Of a stretch of 6,483 nt of DNA, positions 1 to 5,733 are shown piece by piece. How positions within the stretch are numbered: position 1 is the first letter of the stretch; each line of letters begins with the position of its first letter. Origin of the DNA: Candidatus Acidiferrum typicum (GTDB lineage: Bacteria > Acidobacteriota > Terriglobia > Acidiferrales > UBA7541); assembly GCA_002478115.1 (NCBI GenBank), contig DLMH01000039.1:1-6483 (forward strand), in the 5' to 3' direction. Below the pieces are notes generated by a model. The model was given only the letters and a program-made list of their open reading frames with translations, was not told the DNA's origin and ran no database searches. The position numbers and the translations under genes are program-made.

Positions 1-330
1 GAGTCCGGGTCTGTCGAGACTCGCCTCGAAAGCCGGTTCGACGCGTTCGGGCCGATGATTGGAGTTCCACAACTTTGTGGTGACGAAAAGGTTTTCGTGC
101 GCAATCCCATTAGCGGCAAGTCCTGCCTGTAACGCGTCGCCTACCTCGCGCTCGTTCCGGTATCGTTCCGCGCAATCGAAGTGTCGAAATCCGGCGTCCA
201 GTGCGTCTCTGGTTGCAGTTCTCGTCAGGGCCGGGTCGGGAATCAGAGTGCCAAAGCCGAGTGCGGGCATGTGGCCGGCTCCGTTGTTGAGCGGCATTCT
301 CGTCATCCGAAGATCAGAAGGTACAATCAT
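1..330 (-). CDS. Aldo/keto reductase, N-terminal 110 residues (cut by window edge)
   Basis: NADPH-dependent carbonyl reductase of the aldo/keto reductase (AKR) superfamily, presumably cytoplasmic; substrate unknown. Visible are the start of the (beta/alpha)8 barrel with MPALGFGT (residues 21-28), the GFRHFDCAERYRNEREVG block (47-64) carrying catalytic Asp52 and Tyr57, and the VTTKLWN strand (83-89) carrying catalytic Lys86. The fourth tetrad residue, His of the usual LIHWP strand, lies beyond the window; the last visible residues, SLDRPGL, are where the family normally reads SLxRLGLDYLDLYL. The start is uncertain: ATG at 330 is the longest choice, but ATGs at 306 and 297 are in frame, none has a strong ribosome binding site, and family proteins begin close to the later ones. 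A 7-base dyad lies about 80 bases upstream. Spacing of the motifs resembles the small 2,5-diketogluconate-reductase-like AKRs. Family call secure, specificity not. Confidence 0.9.
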   Translation of the reverse strand, partial: MIVPSDLRMTRMPLNNGAGHMPALGFGTLIPDPALTRTATRDALDAGFRHFDCAERYRNEREVGDALQAGLAANGIAHENLFVTTKLWNSNHRPERVEPAFEASLDRPGL

Positions 331-668
331 GGTTACACCACCAAGCTATTTTGCGTCCGATATCAACGCCAGGATTCAAAACTTAGATGCCGGGTGCGCA
401 GCCTGGGTGCTAATTCCTGATTAGCAGAACGCAGAGTATAGCGCGAAGATCGTTGCATAAGTCCTGACTAACGGGCGACTCGGAAGCATTCGGGCCAGAA
501 GTCGGCTTCGCGGAGATCGTCATTGATCTCCTCCAAGCCCGTTTCCTGTTGGCCGACAAACTGGGACTTGTATCGATGGCTCGAATCGGGTCGCGAACCA
601 CCGCTTCTGTGGGTGACCTTCACGGCCCGGGTGTTAATTCTATGAGGTGACTCTGTGGAAACTGACTG
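331..668. other. 338-base intergenic gap, no convincing gene
   Basis: Between the SDR gene and the aldo/keto reductase no frame gives a recognisable protein with a start and ribosome binding site. A minus-strand frame, in register with the SDR gene, stays open from the SDR stop (669) to a TAG at 468-470, and its end (FVGQQETGLEEINDDL, then ADFWPECFRVAR) looks protein-like, but it lacks a start and I could not assign it to a family. A plus-strand frame over the same bases is also open, so the openness may be chance. A possible minus-strand -10 box TATACT (435-440) without a good -35, and the dyad at 408-426, are the only regulatory signs for the reductase. Confidence 0.5.
408..426 (-). promoter_or_regulatory. 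Operator-like dyad upstream of the aldo/keto reductase
   Basis: A perfect inverted repeat TGCTAAT-TCCTG-ATTAGCA (7-base arms, 5-base loop), AT-rich in GC-rich surroundings. It lies about 80 bases upstream of the reductase start and about 9 bases downstream of a possible minus-strand -10 box (TATACT, 435-440), which is where a repressor dimer would block transcription. The arms are too short and lack a T-tract for a rho-independent terminator. No regulator gene is visible next to it. Confidence 0.35.
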
Positions 669-2141
669 TCATGCCCCAAGTGAGGAAATACTTGTCCTCC
701 GCCCTGCGACAGCAGCAATCTCGGTGAGCATGCCGCTGAAAATCCAGCGATGCACAGGGTAAAGCATGTACCAATAGAGGAGCCCCGCCAATCCGGCAGG
801 ATCAAAAATAGCGGTCTGCCGAATGACGGAGCCGCGGCTATTCGGTTCCACTTCGAACTCCAGCCAGGCGCGGCCCGGCACTTTCATTTCAGCGACCAGA
901 CCGAGTTCGTGATCAGGCACAAAGGTCTCCACTCGCCAGAAATCCAGAGCATCGCCCACGGAAAGCGCGTGCGGATCACGACGGCCCCGGCGCAGTCCTA
1001 CGCCGCCAACTAGGAGATCCGCTGCGCCTCGAAACCACCAAAACACATTGGCAAAGTACCAACCATTCAAACCTCCGATGCGTCGAATCGGAGCAAAAGC
1101 TGAAGCTGGGGGAACCGATACTTGCACAGTTCGAGAATCGACGAGCCTGGTGCCAAACTTTGTGCCACCCCATGACTGCGGCTTTCCCGCCGAGGAAAGA
1201 GCGTCGCACCAACTAGTCTGGGCAAATTCCTGGTCTTCATGGTGAAGAGCTCTCTCTATCGCCTCCCGCAAACCTTTCGGCTTGATGTCAAAGGCGGTCA
1301 AAGCGGAGGTGTCGTGCACCAGAGTTGGGTTGCGCATACTATCGATGAGTTTGCGGCCAACACGGGCATAAACAGGCGTGATTAAGCCCAACCACAAACT
1401 TGAGAGGTGAGGCGTCAAGATCGGAACCGGGATCATCCATCGGTGGAGGCCGCACTGCCGGGCATACTCCTGCATGATCTGGCCGTAGCTGACTTGGTCG
1501 GTGCCCCCGATTTCGAAAACTCCGCACTGTTTCACCGGCAACACCAGCGCGGCCATCAGGTACGCAACCACATCTTCTACCGCAATCGGTTGGGCTTTGA
1601 CAGCAACCCAGCGCGGGCAGATCATCACCGGCAACCGCTGTACCAGCGCGCGAATCATTTCAAATGAAAGACTGCCGGAACCGATCACGATGGATGCGCG
1701 AAATTCGATGGTTGGAATCTCTGAGCTTCGCAAGATGTCTGCAACCTCGTGACGACTGCGCAAATGAGCGGAGAGCGCTTGGTCCTGGTTCCCCAATCCC
1801 CCAAGATAAACAATGCGTCGTACTCCAGAATCGCGTGCTACGTCGGCGAAATTTTGGGCGGCTTCGCGGTCTTCTTGTTCGAACTTACCCGCTGATCCCA
1901 TGGAGTGGACCAGGTAATACGCCGTGTGCACTCCTGCCATCGCCGGCGCTAGTGAACTGCGATCCAGGCAATCTGCTTTAACGACTTCCGTGGAAGCAGC
2001 AACTTTTGGTCTGAGAAAATCAGGGCGTCGAGCTAAGCAACGAACCGGCCAGCCCGCTTTCTCCAACTCTTTTAGCAGGCGCCCGCCTATGTAGCCTGAC
2101 GCTCCCGTTAACAGGACGAGCGGGCGATGATCCGCGCCCAT
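669..2141 (-). CDS. SDR-family NAD(P)-binding protein with C-terminal DUF2867 domain
   Basis: A 490-residue two-domain protein. The N-terminal half is an atypical/extended short-chain dehydrogenase (NmrA/YbjT-like) Rossmann domain: LVLLTGASGYIGGRLL at 8-23 gives the nucleotide-binding glycines 13, 16 and 19; CLARRP at 35-40 has basic residues after beta-2 that favour NADP; AYYLVHSMG follows at 74-82 and RRIVYLGGLG further on. The canonical YxxxK catalytic pair is not evident, as in many atypical SDRs, so enzymatic activity is unproven. The C-terminal part from about residue 330 is DUF2867, with GGLNGWYFANVFWWFRGAAD and VGDALDFWRVE, ending in a hydrophobic LLYWYMLYPVHRWIF segment. The length is normal for this architecture. 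Start chosen for the GAGGAGA ribosome binding site just before the ATG. It stands alone: the gap to the reductase is 338 bases, and mobile debris lies upstream. Substrate unknown. Confidence 0.92.
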   Translation of the reverse strand: MGADHRPLVLLTGASGYIGGRLLKELEKAGWPVRCLARRPDFLRPKVAASTEVVKADCLDRSSLAPAMAGVHTAYYLVHSMGSAGKFEQEDREAAQNFADVARDSGVRRIVYLGGLGNQDQALSAHLRSRHEVADILRSSEIPTIEFRASIVIGSGSLSFEMIRALVQRLPVMICPRWVAVKAQPIAVEDVVAYLMAALVLPVKQCGVFEIGGTDQVSYGQIMQEYARQCGLHRWMIPVPILTPHLSSLWLGLITPVYARVGRKLIDSMRNPTLVHDTSALTAFDIKPKGLREAIERALHHEDQEFAQTSWCDALSSAGKPQSWGGTKFGTRLVDSRTVQVSVPPASAFAPIRRIGGLNGWYFANVFWWFRGAADLLVGGVGLRRGRRDPHALSVGDALDFWRVETFVPDHELGLVAEMKVPGRAWLEFEVEPNSRGSVIRQTAIFDPAGLAGLLYWYMLYPVHRWIFSGMLTEIAAVAGRRTSISSLGA

Positions 2142-2179
2142 TGAGATCTCCTCATTCGGCCCATTGAGTTAGGCTGGCC

Positions 2180-2202
2180 TGATCCTAGCATTTCCCGGAT
2201 CA
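2180..2202 (-). promoter_or_regulatory. Possible operator dyad upstream of the SDR gene
   Basis: TGATCC, 11 bases, GGATCA: a perfect 6-base dyad about 40-60 bases upstream of the SDR start, in promoter position. I see no convincing -35/-10 pair around it. Six-base arms can occur by chance, so this is only a candidate. Confidence 0.2.
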
Positions 2203-2378
2203 CCTGTTTTTCACGAAGGGTCAATGGCCGAACACTTGGGTTTGTGCTCCGCCAGCTTTACTTATGAGCGCCCTCCTTGATCTACTAGCGGGCTTGGCCC
2301 GATTCCCGGAGTCACGAGTTATGGGCTAAGACTGACTTACGCCGGGCCGAAGTCGGCTTTGGGGCCGTGACCACACCA

Positions 2379-2540
2379 TCAGGTGTCTTCGAGTCCGAGG
2401 TTGTCATTCACGGCTTGGCTCAGTTTCTGCTTGCAACCCAGATACCGCTCCGTTGTCTGAACCGATACGTGTCCTAGCAGAAATTGAATCTGCTCAAGTT
2501 CTCCGCCTGCGAGGTGGCATAGCCGGGCACAGGTGCGGCG
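2379..2540 (-). pseudogene. Tyrosine recombinase (integrase), C-terminal catalytic remnant
   Basis: Fifty-three codons ending at TGA (2379-2381) read RRTCARLCHLAGGELEQIQF, then LLGHVSVQTTERYLGCKQKL and a tail ending NDNLGLEDT. This is the catalytic end of a phage-integrase-family tyrosine recombinase: the second active-site Arg in RRTCA, the LGH histidine, and the nucleophilic Tyr in ERYLG are all kept in correct spacing. The frame is closed by TAG (2541-2543) directly before RRTCA, where an intact protein should read HDLRR, and the core-binding domain and first catalytic Arg are absent. It is therefore a truncated remnant. The RTCAKLC...GGDLEQIQFLLGHSSIQTTERYLG style is, from memory, common in Acidobacteria. 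The enzyme would cut and rejoin DNA; this piece cannot act alone. Confidence 0.8.
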
Positions 2541-2555
2541 CTATGCCGCATGGAA

Positions 2556-2624
2556 AACTATGCCGAGTCCCAGTGCGAAACGCGCTGTGGCGACGGATTT
2601 CCTGTTAGTCGACTCGGCATAGTT
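2556..2624. repeat. Perfect 14-base inverted repeat with 41-base spacer
   Basis: AACTATGCCGAGTC at 2556-2569 is exactly complementary to GACTCGGCATAGTT at 2611-2624. It sits between two decayed recombinase tails of opposite orientation. The loop is too long for a typical terminator. It may be a leftover of a recombination site, an element end, or an inverted duplication formed during decay. Nothing in the sequence decides between these. Confidence 0.75.
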
Positions 2625-2666
2625 CTGGGCCCGTTTACAGGCTCTTCAGGAACTTCAAGACAGGGT

Positions 2667-2783
2667 CTTCCGGACACACACATCTACCTGGATGCGAACT
2701 TGGCGCTCAAAGAACAAATCCTTGGCAAGATGGGAACTTGGGACGGAACGAAAACAGGGCGTTACTATGACGACGAACGACCG
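2667..2783 (+). pseudogene. Decayed C-terminus of a second tyrosine recombinase
   Basis: The plus-strand frame reads LPDTHIYLDANLALKEQILG, then KMGTWDGTKTGRYYDDERP. It matches the end of the XerD-like, transposon-associated integrases that finish as ...ESPxTTHIYLxADLxxKExAL..., then GRYRPPDxLLAFL. The catalytic Tyr is in THIYLDA (codon 2685-2687). The LRHS and LGH catalytic motifs expected upstream are missing, and the normal LLAFLE end is lost, the frame running on into the hydrolase gene. It is a different recombinase subfamily from the minus-strand remnant at 2379-2540, so two independent elements decayed here. An ATG at 2550 opens the frame but gives an unrecognisable N-terminus, so I do not treat this as an intact gene. 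Confidence 0.6.
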
Positions 2784-2818
2784 AACCCGAATTCGACAAA
2801 CCGTCCAGGAAACTTTTC

Positions 2819-4036
2819 TCACTGCCCCGAACTCTGCCGCGACGCTTTTGGCTTCTCTGCTATATCAGCTTTGCCAGTGGCGAATGCTTTGCGCAGCGCA
2901 GACTTCCAACTCCCGCTGAATTGTTGGGAGACTTCGGCATCCGGCACGAGGAGGTCAAATCCATGAAAGGCACCACGCACGACCAAGAGTTCGGTTGCGA
3001 CTCCGGCATGGACGAGCCGCCGCGCATACTCCATGTCTTCTTCGGCGAACAGGTCGATAGAACCGACGCCGATCCAGGCAGGCGGAAGGCCGGCCACGCT
3101 GGCTACCCGGGCGGGTACGGCAGCTGCCGGCACCTTGGACGAACCCGCTGGAACACCGAGCAGCGAGCTCCAGGCAAAACGATTGGCACTCGCAGTCCAC
3201 ATAAAGTGGCCAATGGCGGGCGGCGCTGGGTGGGAGCTGCCCGTTCGGTCGTCTAGCTGGGGGTAGATGAGCAGCTGGAAGACGATGGGAACTTCGTTTC
3301 GGTCGCGCGCGTGAATCGCAAGGCTCGCCGCGTGGCCGCCGCCCGCGCTCTCACCGCCCACGGCAATCCTGGAGCGATCAATGCCGAGCTCCGCCGCATG
3401 GGCATGGGCCCATTTGAGCGCGGCGTAATTGTCCTCAAGCGAGCCGGGATAGCGCGTCTCCGGAGCCAGCCGATAGTCGACCGAGACGACGACGCAATGG
3501 CAATCCGTCGCGATCTCCTGGAGCCGGGGCATCAACACGGGATCGGGCATCATGAAGCCGCCGCCATGTATAAAAAGCAAGAACGGCTTGCCCTTCTCCG
3601 ACGGCGCAGGATCAACGACCCACAGACGAACCTCGGGTGCTCCTGGCGGCCCGGGGATATGCCGCTCCACGGGTTGCGGCGCAGGAGCAGGTAACGGGGG
3701 CATGCCGGGCGTTTGCCGGAACTTGCCGACCATCTCCGCTGAGAAGTCAAAGGCGGGAAACTGCTTGAGTGCAGGAAGAAGTTCTGGATCGACGAGGGAA
3801 TATGGGTCCGCAACCGCCGGCGAATTTTCTGAGCGCGAGGCTTGCTGAGCCTCCGCCAGCGTAGCTGCAGGTGTGAGTCCCAAAGCCAGACCAAAGCCGG
3901 CGGTGCGGATAGCGAAGTCGCGACGAGTGAGTTGATTGCTCATTTGAGTAGAAGGCGACTCGCGTTGCATCGCTTCGCCCTCGACGGACGGGTCGTAGTT
4001 GTTGGGGTGGTGAATCGCAACCAAGTACTGCGGCAT
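2819..4036 (-). CDS. Tat-exported alpha/beta-hydrolase (HSL-family esterase), N-terminally fused to a YCII fragment
   Basis: Carboxylic-ester hydrolase of the hormone-sensitive-lipase (family IV) alpha/beta-hydrolase type, 405 residues from ATG 4036. Active-site parts are complete: oxyanion-hole HGGG (157-160), YRLAPE (188-193), nucleophile elbow GESAG with Ser230, Asp328 in GSIDLF, and His358 in AFHGF. A twin-arginine signal, LTRRDF (36-41) followed by the hydrophobic stretch AIRTAGFGLALGL, predicts Tat export. The start is odd. ATG 4036 has a strong AAAAGGAGA site, but residues 1-22 are the N-terminus of a YCII protein (MPQYLVAIHHPNNYDPSVEG), putting 31 residues ahead of MSNQLTRRDF. The natural start, ATG 3943 (374 residues), has no visible ribosome binding site. 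The gene is last in the co-directional block; the TAA of the YCII pseudogene overlaps its ribosome binding site. Substrate unknown. Confidence 0.9.
   Translation of the reverse strand: MPQYLVAIHHPNNYDPSVEGEAMQRESPSTQMSNQLTRRDFAIRTAGFGLALGLTPAATLAEAQQASRSENSPAVADPYSLVDPELLPALKQFPAFDFSAEMVGKFRQTPGMPPLPAPAPQPVERHIPGPPGAPEVRLWVVDPAPSEKGKPFLLFIHGGGFMMPDPVLMPRLQEIATDCHCVVVSVDYRLAPETRYPGSLEDNYAALKWAHAHAAELGIDRSRIAVGGESAGGGHAASLAIHARDRNEVPIVFQLLIYPQLDDRTGSSHPAPPAIGHFMWTASANRFAWSSLLGVPAGSSKVPAAAVPARVASVAGLPPAWIGVGSIDLFAEEDMEYARRLVHAGVATELLVVRGAFHGFDLLVPDAEVSQQFSGSWKSALRKAFATGKADIAEKPKASRQSSGQ
3971..4036 (-). pseudogene. YCII/DGPF gene fragment, first 22 codons, fused in frame to the hydrolase
   Basis: Codons 1-22 (MPQYLVAIHHPNNYDPSVEG plus EA) match the first 22 codons of the intact YCII gene at 5729-6097 at both protein and nucleotide level, including the leader: here ACAGGATAAAAGGA plus nine bases to the end of the ATG, there ACAGAAAACAAGGA plus nine. 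Similarity stops at GAAGCGA, after which the sequence continues as the pre-Tat region of the hydrolase. This is a deletion or recombination junction that removed about 100 codons of a third YCII copy. Confidence 0.8.
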
Positions 4037-4047
4037 AATTTCTCCTT

Positions 4048-4385
4048 TTATCCTGTAACGATGTTCGAGCGGAAAAACGCGCGCACCTCGACCGGCGCCC
4101 GGCAGGCGACGACAGCCTTGCGTCCCCACGCCAGTGCCTCGTCCAGATCGGCGGCTTCCAGCACCCAAAAACCGCCGATGTGCTCCTTGGTCTCCGTGTA
4201 CGGCCCCGTCGGTGACGAGCACCTTGCCATCGGGCTGCCTCCGCAGCGACCTAGCGCTGCCGGCCGGGGAGAGGCCGCCGACGAACTTCCTGACCCGGCA
4301 GCCACCATCTCCTCGTTGAGCGCGTCGATATCGCGGGACGGATGGGGTCGTAGTCGTCGCGATGGACGGCGAAATCCGTAAATAT
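4048..4385 (-). pseudogene. Frameshifted YCII/DGPF-family gene
   Basis: A close nucleotide relative of the intact YCII gene at 5729-6097, broken into three frames. The first piece, FAVHRDDYDP, matches VYHPDDYDP. A net 16-base deletion near 4340-4360 then shifts into DIDALNEEMVAAG. One base is missing near 4293-4297 (GCCGGGTCAGG against GCCGGCGCGAGG), giving RKFVGGLSPAGS... and QPDGKVLVTDG. One extra G at 4203-4207 (GACGGGGCC against GACGGGCC) returns to the earlier frame: GPYTETKEHIGGFWVLEAAD and the C-terminus, ending at TAA 4048-4050. No proper ATG and ribosome binding site correspond to the family start. The two single-base changes nearly cancel and lie in short homopolymers, so sequencing error is possible for them, but not for the 16-base deletion. 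Confidence 0.8.
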
Positions 4386-4453
4386 CCTGACGAATCCAGT
4401 GGGCTGCTACTACTGGCGTCCGACATCGGTCTTTGCACCGAACGGCGCCTTTA

Positions 4454-5191
4454 TCAGTCATTATGCTTGCCCGCAGGCGTTCCGTCGGACCAATCCGCCA
4501 CCACGACTAAGAACACAAGAATCGGTGGCAGCCCTTTCATTTGGGATGGTTCCTTCGACGAGAAGAACCAATAGGGGGCCGACATGACCGGCGAGCCCGC
4601 CGCGCCAGAACCCCAATCCTTAGCGTCCATGACGGCAGTAAAGAACATCAGATGAGGTACGTTGTGGTCGTCCTCGTCGGTCAGATAGGCCGATTTCGAC
4701 ATCATGTATACCATCGCGCCGCTCTCGAGGTCCGGCAGTTGTCTGTTCTCGAACGCCGCTTTGATTGCCGATAGGATCTCCGCCTTGGAACGACCGGCCA
4801 TCACCATCCTGCTGCGTAGAAAAGCGATCGGCAATATCGAACGTGCAGCCTGGGGGTTCAGACAATCGGCGGCTCTCACCTTCGGGTTCCAGAATTCGGA
4901 CCAGTCGAACGCAGCCATCCAACCTCTTTCCACCATACAGACAAACCCGTTCTTGCCTTCAACGGCTGTCTCGTATCCCTGCCGTCCCAGAACCAGGATC
5001 GTCGCGTCGCGGGATATGGAATCGGGAGCGGCACTTCGCGCCAATTGAATCTCGGCGTTTTTTTCCATCAGGTATTGGCCGATCGCTGCCATCCTCGGGT
5101 ACTTATCCGTCTGTGCTGCGGCATTCGACACACCACAGCCCATGGCGATGACCAGCGCAAAGCCAATCGTGAGTTCGGATTCTCGGCTCAT
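4454..5191 (-). CDS. Secreted protein of unknown function
   Basis: A 245-residue protein I cannot name. It begins with a short n-region and the hydrophobic stretch LTIGFALVIAMGCGV (7-21), then SNAAAQ, suggesting Sec export with cleavage after about Ala26; AMGC (16-19) is a poor lipobox, so lipoprotein status is unlikely but not excluded. The mature part has two cysteines (Cys85 in GFVCMVERGW, Cys110 in AADCLNP) that could pair outside the cytoplasm, an aromatic patch AAFDWSEFWNP (93-103), an AMVYMMSKSAYL segment, VPHLMFFTAV, and GSPVMSAPYWFF. The C-terminus ADWSDGTPAG looks natural, not truncated. Start chosen for the GAGGAGG site four bases before ATG 5191. It follows the second YCII gene by 28 bases, almost certainly in one transcript. 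I have an impression of similar proteins in Acidobacteria but no functional assignment. Confidence 0.85.
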   Translation of the reverse strand: MSRESELTIGFALVIAMGCGVSNAAAQTDKYPRMAAIGQYLMEKNAEIQLARSAAPDSISRDATILVLGRQGYETAVEGKNGFVCMVERGWMAAFDWSEFWNPKVRAADCLNPQAARSILPIAFLRSRMVMAGRSKAEILSAIKAAFENRQLPDLESGAMVYMMSKSAYLTDEDDHNVPHLMFFTAVMDAKDWGSGAAGSPVMSAPYWFFSSKEPSQMKGLPPILVFLVVVADWSDGTPAGKHND

Positions 5192-5219
5192 GTCTCCTCC
5201 TCTTTCTGTTACGCCGTGT

Positions 5220-5621
5220 TCAGCGTGCAGTGTTCTGTCTCCGTCGCTGCTCGCTTGCCTTCATGACTTCATTCATGTCCGCCGCTGGCCGAATCTCGAA
5301 AATGTTGCCATACGTCAGAGCCGGATGCTGGCCGATGAGCTGTACAGCATGATTCATGTCCCTCGCCTCAAGGACGAGAATGCCGCCGAGTTGTTCTTTG
5401 GTTTCGGCATAGGGGCCGTCGGTCGTTGCCACCTTGCCGTTCTTCCAATACAGGGTCAGGGCGGTCTCCGGCCCCTGAAGCGCTTCTCCACCGGCCCAGT
5501 GCCCGCTGGCGCGAAGATGGTCGTCATATTCAAAGCATGTATCGAACATGGCGTTTCGCTCGGCCTCAGTCATGCCGTCGAATTTGCCTTTGTCGTAGTA
5601 GCCAAAACAGAGGTATTTCAC
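5220..5621 (-). CDS. YCII/DGPF-family protein (second copy, divergent)
   Basis: A 133-residue YCII-related protein with the DGPF-type signature. MKYLCFGYYDKG forms the first beta strand of the ferredoxin-like fold, followed by MTEAERNAMFDTCFEYDDHL (17-36), TDGPYAETKEQLGGILVLEA (67-86) with DGPY replacing DGPF at 68-71, and a DMNHAVQLIGQHPA helix (88-101). These small cytoplasmic proteins probably form dimers; their biochemical role is not established, though they recur beside ECF41- and ECF42-type sigma factors. The start is GTG (5619-5621), supported by AGAGGAGAAG seven bases upstream and by the family N-terminus. It differs strongly from the 5729-6097 protein (which begins MPQYLVAVYHP), so it is an old paralogue, unlike the recent copies at 3971-4385. 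A hairpin lies just upstream and the secreted protein 28 bases downstream. Confidence 0.93.
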   Translation of the reverse strand: MKYLCFGYYDKGKFDGMTEAERNAMFDTCFEYDDHLRASGHWAGGEALQGPETALTLYWKNGKVATTDGPYAETKEQLGGILVLEARDMNHAVQLIGQHPALTYGNIFEIRPAADMNEVMKASEQRRRQNTAR

Positions 5622-5648
5622 TGTTCTTCTCCTCTTCCGTCCGGGTGG

Positions 5649-5677
5649 GAGCCAGCGGCGTAGCTTCCCGCTGGCTC
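5649..5677 (-). terminator. Hairpin between the two YCII genes (attenuator or weak terminator)
   Basis: Perfect 10-base GC-rich arms GAGCCAGCGG (5649-5658) and CCGCTGGCTC (5668-5677) around a 9-base loop. On the minus strand it follows the first YCII gene and the Tat remnant and ends about 27 bases before the GTG of the second YCII gene. There is no T-tract on either side, so a classical rho-independent terminator is unlikely; RNA processing, mRNA stabilisation or partial attenuation fit better. Confidence 0.45.
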
Positions 5678-5679
5678 GT

Positions 5680-5733
5680 TCATCCCATGGTCAAGACGGT
5701 GCATATTCCGAAGTCGCGGCGGGTGAGACTATT
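5680..5733 (-). pseudogene. Orphan Tat signal-peptide remnant, paralogous to the hydrolase leader
   Basis: The frame one base off the YCII gene reads NSLTRRDFGICTVLTMG and stops at TGA 5680-5682. It aligns codon for codon with the hydrolase leader: AAT-AGT-CTC-ACC-CGC-CGC against AAT-CAA-CTC-ACT-CGT-CGC, then both GAC-TTC. The twin arginines are kept, but there is no start, no hydrophobic core and no mature protein. The remnant overlaps the last codon and TAG stop of the YCII gene (5729-6097). It is best read as the stump of a second hydrolase gene deleted down to its signal peptide. Confidence 0.7.

Noticed and set aside
11..190. TGTCGA boxes on the plus strand near 11 and 183
   Set aside because: Both are inside the aldo/keto reductase coding sequence, on the opposite strand, with no downstream target.
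2344..2362. Terminator formed by GCCGAAGTCGGC
   Set aside because: The stem is only four to five bases and no T-tract follows on either strand.
2772..2798. TGTCGA-N17-CGTC on the minus strand, similar to the ECF42 promoter
   Set aside because: It lies within recombinase debris after the hydrolase, with no intact gene to drive for over 600 bases; probably chance.
2550..2966. An intact 138-residue plus-strand protein
   Set aside because: Only about 40 codons resemble a recombinase tail; the rest is unrecognisable and runs antisense into the hydrolase gene.
3842..4381. Long plus-strand frames opposite the YCII and hydrolase genes (also 5426-6085 and 1664-1981)
   Set aside because: They are antisense shadows of well-supported minus-strand genes, without ribosome binding sites or recognisable protein motifs.
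2819..4438. A single 539-codon minus-strand reading frame from ATG 4438 covering the hydrolase and beyond
   Set aside because: Codons before 4036 run through the wrong frame of a YCII pseudogene and have no ribosome binding site at 4438; the AAAAGGAGA site fixes ATG 4036.
4048..4461. A 137-codon minus-strand frame as an intact YCII gene
   Set aside because: Only its ends are in the YCII frame; the middle (GSPMARCSSPTG region) is the shifted frame of the family sequence, and the N-terminus is unrelated.
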